DNA from: Notamacropus eugenii
Taxonomy: Eukaryota > Chordata > Mammalia > Diprotodontia > Macropodidae
Reading direction: 5' to 3'
DNA: 64,000 nucleotides
Assembly: GCF_028372415.1 (NCBI RefSeq)
Contig: NC_092872.1
Span: 548,697,205 to 548,761,204 of the forward strand
Shown here in pieces: positions 59,052 to 64,000 of this stretch. The position numbers and the translations under genes are program-made. The notes under the pieces are model-generated. The model searched no databases. It saw only the letters and a program-made list of their open reading frames with translations, and was not told where the DNA came from. Position 1 is the stretch's first letter. The number at the start of each line of letters is the position of its first letter.

Positions 59052-59199
59052 CTAGAAGTGGGAAGGAAGGGGGGAAAACACAAGTTTAAAAATAGAGAAA
59101 ACATTAACCACGTAAACAGGACAACTTTTGGCCTTTTATATCATACAAGTCACACTGCCCCCCTCTCTCTCTCTCTCTCTTTTTTACTTCAACAATGCA

Positions 59200-59720
59200 A
59201 CAAAAATGGGGATGATAGCATTTAAACAGCACTTTAAGGCTTACAAAGCACCTTAAACACATTATCTCATTTGATCCTTACATCAACTCTGTAAGGTAAG
59301 TGCTTATTATTATCTCTGTTTCACCACTGAGGAAACTGAGGCTGAGAGGTTAAGCAACTTACCCACTTAGGTAAATACTAGTAAATGTCCCAGGCAGGAT
59401 TTGAACTTAAAGCCCAGCACTCTTTCCACTCTACAACTTAGCTACCTAATTCTTGGACTATCCTATCTTTTTGTCAATAAGTCATTTTAGTCATATCTGA
59501 CTCCTCATGACATCATTAAGAGTTTTCTTGGCAAAGTACTGCACAGTAGTTTGTCATTTCCTTTTTTTTACAGATGAGGAAACTAAAGCAAACGAGGTTA
59601 AATGACCAGGATCACTCAGCTAGTAAACGTCTGAGGCAGGATATGAACTCAGGAGGATGACTTCCTGACTCCAGACTTGGTGTTCCATAAACTGTGCCAC
59701 CTAGTTGCCCCACTATCCTA
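59200..59720 (-). repeat. Two antisense SINEs in KLF11 intron 3
   Basis: A THER/MIR-type SINE at 59200-59455 ('acattatctcatttgatcct') and a CORE-SINE at 59465-59712 ('aagagttttcttggcaaagt' to 'gtgccacctagttgcccc'). Confidence 0.75.
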
Positions 59721-59729
59721 TCTTACAGG

Positions 59730-59875
59730 GTTCCTAGAACAACAGATACATATCTTTTATACTGTTATTGTATCTTATGTTTTCAAATGTATTGGAAACT
59801 CCTTGAGATCAAGAATTTATTGATGTCCCTGCTTCACAACTTAAACATAAACGCTCAATAAATACTTGCTGATTG
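59730..59875 (+). repeat. L2 3' end
   Basis: 'aaactccttgagatcaagaa' and 'cgctcaataaatacttgctg'. Confidence 0.65.
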
Positions 59876-59986
59876 AGAGTATTGCCTGGACACAAAATGC
59901 AAGGCATTTACATTGAGAATCCAAAGTTTCTAATTTTGGTGAAACTGGCACTGAGGTCAGTAAAACTACATTTAAAATGACTAAGG

Positions 59987-60175
59987 CAGGGGTGGGAAAC
60001 TTGTGGTATCAAGGCCTCATGTGGTCCTCTAGCTCTTCAAGTGCAGCCCTCTGACTGAATCCAGATCCAAATCCCAAAAGGATGTGTTCTGTGAATGTTG
60101 GATTTAGTCAAAGGGCCTCACTTGAGAACCCAGAAGACCACACACAGCCTTGAGGCTGAAAGTTCTCCACCTCTA
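59987..60175 (+). mobile_element. hAT-type MITE with 8-bp target duplication
   Basis: 189 bp with terminal inverted repeats CAGGGGTGGGAAAC and (complement of the right end) TAGAGGTGGAGAAC. Flanked by GACTAAGG (59979-59986) and GACTAAAG (60176-60183), an 8-bp duplication with one mismatch, as in the hAT superfamily. No coding capacity. Lies in KLF11 intron 3; strand is arbitrary. Confidence 0.75.
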
Positions 60176-60190
60176 GACTAAAGTCTCTTG

Positions 60191-60440
60191 TAGGGCAGCT
60201 AGGCTGCGCAGTGGAGTGCTGGGCCTGGAGACAGGAAGACTCATCTTCCTGAGGTCAAATCTGGCCTCAGACACTTACTAGCTGCATGACCCTGTACAAA
60301 TCACTTCACCCTGTTTGCCTCAGTTTCCTCATCTGTCAAATGAGATGGAGAAGGAAATAGCAAGGACTCCTTGCCAAGAAAATCCCAAATGGGATCATGA
60401 AGAGTCAGACAAAGCCCAAACTGAACAACAAACAAAAGGT
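60191..60440 (+). repeat. CORE-SINE, near full length
   Basis: Head 'gtagggcagctaggctgcgc', CORE 'tcacttcaccctgtttgcct', 'gatggagaaggaaatagc', tail 'catgaagagtcagacaaagc'. It starts 8 bp after the hAT target duplication. Confidence 0.85.
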
Positions 60441-60639
60441 CTTTTATGGGACTTTTCAAAGAACAAAGGTCTATAATTTCCTCCAATCTTCAAGCCCGAG
60501 CTAGGGGCAGGAGACTAAACAGGCCAAGTTTAGCCAAAATGCCCTCAGGAAAATTTCCATCCTCCAATGCCAGGCAGCCTGTATCTTTACAGATGTAACT
60601 ACAGACACAGGGCATAGAAAATGTCCAGAGGATTAAGAG

Positions 60640-60810
60640 ACCAGGCACTAAAGTCCCAGGCTAATAACTGCAGCATCAGAAAGGACATGAGAGGTTATCT
60701 AGTTCATCAACCTCATTTTACAGTGGAGGAAACTGAGACCAGAAGGAAACACAAAGAAGTTAACAGCAAAGTCAGGATTTCAAACCAAGTTCTCCAACTC
60801 TAAATTCACA
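60640..60810 (-). repeat. MIR-like, antisense
   Basis: 'ctcattttacagtggaggaa' with the flanking MIR pattern. Confidence 0.5.
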
Positions 60811-60814
60811 GCTC

Positions 60815-61875
60815 TGTTACAGTAAGCTCATCCATATTAAAAATGAGTAAATTTACTAATTCTGTTTTAAGCAGCTGGACCTGTTGTCTGATTATCGTGA
60901 GAAGTCTCCTTTTTTGCTTTATTATTTTTATGTTAGGTGGGCTAGGATAATAATGAACATGATAGTATAGATCAATTCCATCTGTAAAATGAAGGACCAG
61001 AATAGATCAAATCTAAAGTGTCTTTCTGCTATGAATCCTATAATCCTGTAAACCCTACATGTATTTATTCTTATCCAAAGTTTTAGCTTCTTATGAAAAA
61101 TCCAATACTTAATACAATTATCAAACTGAACACAATTTGCTTTTAAAATGACTTAACTGAAAAATTTACCAATGCGGTATTATCCGATTTAGTACCTTGC
61201 ACAGTTAAGACTATTAATTAGGATGTGGAACTGTCCTACCCTAGAGCGTGCTCCAAAGGAGAGGTCTTAAATTAAGTTGAGGAACGCAAGAAAAGGGCTT
61301 GTTTTTATTTCCTGCCTATCCTATGACATTTTCTTGCTGATAGACACTGATAGATGCTGGCTTCAAGTTTAACAAAACTCCATTAATACAAATTCCATAT
61401 TCAGCAGTTCAGACAGACAGAGGCTAGACTGAAGTGTACCTTGATACTATCACAGACGGGATTTACTACACAAACGAAATTTTCTAGAGGAATTATCACC
61501 TAAATATTTTAGCTGTTTCTATTTTTAAAAATCAATTAATGGACTTGGATTGGTACTAAATACACATGTTGAAATTACCAAATTGCACTGCCTGTTTATA
61601 AGGCTCCAATTCAGAGTGTTCCATCCTCTTGTCCAAATCAATGATATTTCACCATAATTCTGCTATTATTTTTTTGTACTTGGGCACTGAGGCTATTTTG
61701 CATTTTTAAAATGCAAAATATTCACGAGGTGGAGGAAACAGTGTTATATATGCTATAGTACCAAGTACAGTTAAAAAAAAAAAGGTTTGTTCACTATTCC
61801 TATTGACTGGAGCCACTTTGGTACTAAAACTAATGCTCATAATGAATGCCTTGAAGACATGAAACATCCTTAAGT
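60815..61875. other. KLF11 intron 3, unassigned
   Basis: AT-rich; no gene or recognised repeat. Confidence 0.45.
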
Positions 61876-61879
61876 ATCT

Positions 61880-62012
61880 TCAGAATCATTAATTATCATA
61901 ACCTCCATGGAGGGTAGGGACTCATTTCTCTTGTAACTTTTCTATCTCTCCCAACACCAAGTACCATGCATACTCAGAGTGGGCATTTAATATATGCTGA
62001 ATTTGAATTAAA
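61880..62012 (+). repeat. L2 3' end
   Basis: 'catggagggtagggactcat' and 'gggcatttaatatatgctga'. Confidence 0.6.
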
Positions 62013-62129
62013 AAAAACAACCCCACAAAATTTCAAAATGGTGCTTGGTACAGTTTTGAAGATTGCTAGTTCCTAGGAACATTAATAAAATCTGAGTTGG
62101 AAGGAACTTCGGACATCACTCAAACTAAC

Positions 62130-62372
62130 CCATGCTTGTAGTTTCTAACCATTTTTACATCATGGATCCCTTTGGCCATTTGGTGGAGATAATGGACCCA
62201 GTTACAGAATAATGTTTTTAAATAATTGAACAAAATGCTAATTTTCAGTTAGAGGTTACTGAAAATGAAGATATAATTTTTTTTCCCATCTAAGTTCATA
62301 GAGTCCCTAAAATCTTTCCACAGTTTCCTTACAGATCCATGGATCCCAGGTTAAGAACCCCTGACCTACATT
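62130..62372 (+). mobile_element. hAT-like non-autonomous element, family A copy 2
   Basis: Ends in 'ggttaagaacccctg', whose complement CAGGGGTTCTTAACC is a hAT-like terminal repeat; the left end 'gtagtttctaacca' partly matches it. Shares 'ataatgtttttaaataattg'-type interior and 'ccatctaagttcatag' with 35945-36130. No clear target duplication. Confidence 0.5.
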
Positions 62373-62596
62373 CGAAGGGTTTATCCAGCCACTAATGGTT
62401 AATAATCAGTTAAATCAGAATGCCCTACTGCTTCAGTATCATTCTGTCAGTGGAAGAACAAGATCAACAAATCAGCCATATTATGTAGCATTCCCTTATA
62501 TGTTCACATTTTCCCATCGAAAAAGATTTAGGGCAATTTCCTAACCATTGGGGCTGAAATTTAGGCAACATTCCACTTTCCTAAACACACACTCAC

Positions 62597-63596
62597 CAGT
62601 GTGAGTACGAAGATGGGCCTTGAGGTGGGAACTTTTGAAGTACGTTTTCCGGCATCCTGGAAAGTTACAAATATAATTTCTTCTTCGGGAAAAGTCTACA
62701 GTAGGGACACAGTTCTGACTGGGTGTAATGAAGACAGGAGCAGGGGCAAGAGGGAGTAACTTGGTGTTCCCCAGAGTCATGACATTTGGTTGGCAAGATG
62801 CTGGTTGTGGGACAGCAGCCTGGGGGAAGACCAGCATAACAGCTCCTTGAGGTACAGATGTTCCCATGAGCACAGGCTGAGAGATGGGAGCAGTATGGGG
62901 TAAAATGGGCTTGATGGATGCTGGGCTTGCCTGGGAAGGAGGCCTCAAGAAAGCTGAAACCATTCCAGCACTTTGACCAGTCACAGGGATCATCTGGCAG
63001 AGGACAGGGGGAGGGTGGACGGGAACAGGGACAGAAATATAAGAGGCAGCTTTTCTTGGGGCATTGCTGTCACAATTCTTTGGTGAGCAGGTCTGTGTTG
63101 CGATGGGCCACACCCCCTGTTGTCCTTTATCAGGAAGAGAAGAACCAGAACTTTGTAAACGAGGCAGACAGGGGACTAGATTAGCATGGTTTAAACCGCT
63201 CTCGAGGTGCAAGGTCTGAAAGGCTTCAGAAATTCCTGAGTGGTGAGTTTCCTTCAGGCCTATAGAATTTCTGTTGCTTGAAATGCCTTCCATTTCTCCT
63301 TGGGTTGCAGGAATGTGAGAGGAAGCAGAACTGTCCCCAGTGTGGCGGATCACACTGGTTACCATGGCTTTGTAGGGCTGGAGAGAAGCTGGCTCTGGAA
63401 CCTCTAGCTTCTGACTAGGCAGCCCAGACTCCATCTTCATTCTTGACAATTTGGCTACCAAAACAGAGGTCATATTTGCAGAGGTAGCCGAATAGATCGC
63501 TTGGCCTGCCCCTGTTTGGGAAGCAGTGACTTGGGAGGGAAGAAGCAATGAAGTAGATGGTTCAAGAAGATCGGGACTGTGAGGTGGAGTCATGCA
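62597..63596 (-). CDS. KLF11: KLF11 exon 3: regulatory region and zinc finger 1
   Basis: A 1000-nt exon (333 codons plus one base) bounded by acceptor TTTTCAG (63597-63603) and donor ACTG|GTGAGT (62596). It begins [15 protein letters not shown], matching the proline-directed block of human KLF11 (CITPPQSPDLVEPST). [11 protein letters not shown], shared with human KLF11 and KLF10, follows near residues 80-90. A long Ser/Pro/Gln-rich region, '[14 protein letters not shown]', '[16 protein letters not shown]' and '[15 protein letters not shown]' come next. Zinc finger 1, [19 protein letters not shown], ends at LRTHTG. The internal ATG at 63591-63593 is not the protein start: the upstream codons, including the Sin3-interacting EAVEAL-type motif, lie in exons beyond the window. 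Reading past the donor is intron. Confidence 0.95.
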
Positions 63597-63603
63597 CTGA
63601 AAA

Positions 63604-64000
63604 GAAAAGAAAGAACAGATAAGGCAAGGTAGGATAAGACCTGATGGAGGTTTGGGTGGATTTTAAAGGATATACATTTAAATTTAAAGGATATACATTC
63701 AGAATACGATGCTTCTACATACTGAAGATGTAAACAAAATAATTTAAATACTCTAAGAAACAAATGGCTTAAGAAACCAGAAGGAGTTGACCAAGTTTGC
63801 AGATTCCAGTAAAAAAGAATCTCAGGGAATAAGTTCCCTCACAATCTTATAGTAGCACCGGGCAAAATTGTAACAAAAGCCCCTTCATTCTCCCTTGTTT
63901 CTTCCACTTTTTCTACCTAAGCCTCATCCATTTTCCCTTCCCATACACTTCAAACAGTGCAATACACCCAAACAGCAAATACCAATTCACAGAGGTGCAG
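63604..64000 (-). other. KLF11: KLF11 intron 2 (part)
   Basis: Sequence upstream of exon 3 on the - strand. No exon 2 signature is seen, so KLF11 continues past the window. Confidence 0.7.

Noticed and set aside
62541-62596. C-terminal extension of the KLF11 frame after finger 1
   Set aside because: It lies past a canonical GTGAGT donor; fingers 2 and 3 continue in exon 4 in the right phase.
1-64000. Endogenous retrovirus or LTR element
   Set aside because: No LTR pair, primer-binding site or gag/pol/env motifs were recognised by eye; a library search could still find small degraded pieces.

Overview
The window looks like nuclear DNA from a marsupial, probably opossum-like. Two orthologues of adjacent human chromosome 2p25 genes are recognisable. 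The repeat content is typical of marsupials: abundant CORE-SINEs starting 'gggcagctaggtggc', RTE-clade LINEs, marsupial-type L1 and ORF2-less half-L1, and many old L2 and MIR copies. Species cannot be fixed from sequence alone.

Gene layout: CYS1 (cystin-1, a lipid-anchored ciliary protein) lies on the + strand from a GC-rich promoter at about 0.95-1.1 kb. Exon 1 is 1108-1509, a candidate tiny exon 2 is at 27556-27605, and the last coding exon is 31377-31482. KLF11 (a Sp1/KLF-class zinc-finger transcription factor) lies on the - strand. Its large exon 3 (62597-63596) and last exon 4 (58762-59051) are in the window with a 3'UTR down to about 56.4 kb; its 5' exons lie beyond the right edge. The two genes are convergent, in the order and orientation I recall for eutherians. 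The two proteins are not known to act together; the link is conserved synteny.

The rest is intronic or intergenic. CYS1 intron 1 (about 26 kb) holds a decayed RTE LINE, L2 fragments, a mariner-like palindrome, SINEs and microsatellites. The 27 kb between the two stop codons holds a 7SL RNA pseudogene (39701-39992, - strand), a half-L1 element (41001-43214), a 1.1 kb L2 fragment, a 2.8 kb L1 relic (48.9-51.7 kb), RTE 3' fragments and many MIR/SINE copies. KLF11 intron 3 contains a small hAT-type DNA transposon with matching 8-bp target duplications.

No other protein-coding gene, tRNA, CRISPR or recognisable endogenous retrovirus was seen. The long reading frames at 0.35-2.0 kb other than CYS1 come from purine/pyrimidine tracts, and most other short ones come from repeats. 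No new molecular system was found. The most useful observations are the candidate CYS1 micro-exon, marsupial differences in cystin's targeting motif and C-terminus, the strand-asymmetric tracts around the CYS1 start, the 7SL pseudogene and several clean transposon structures.
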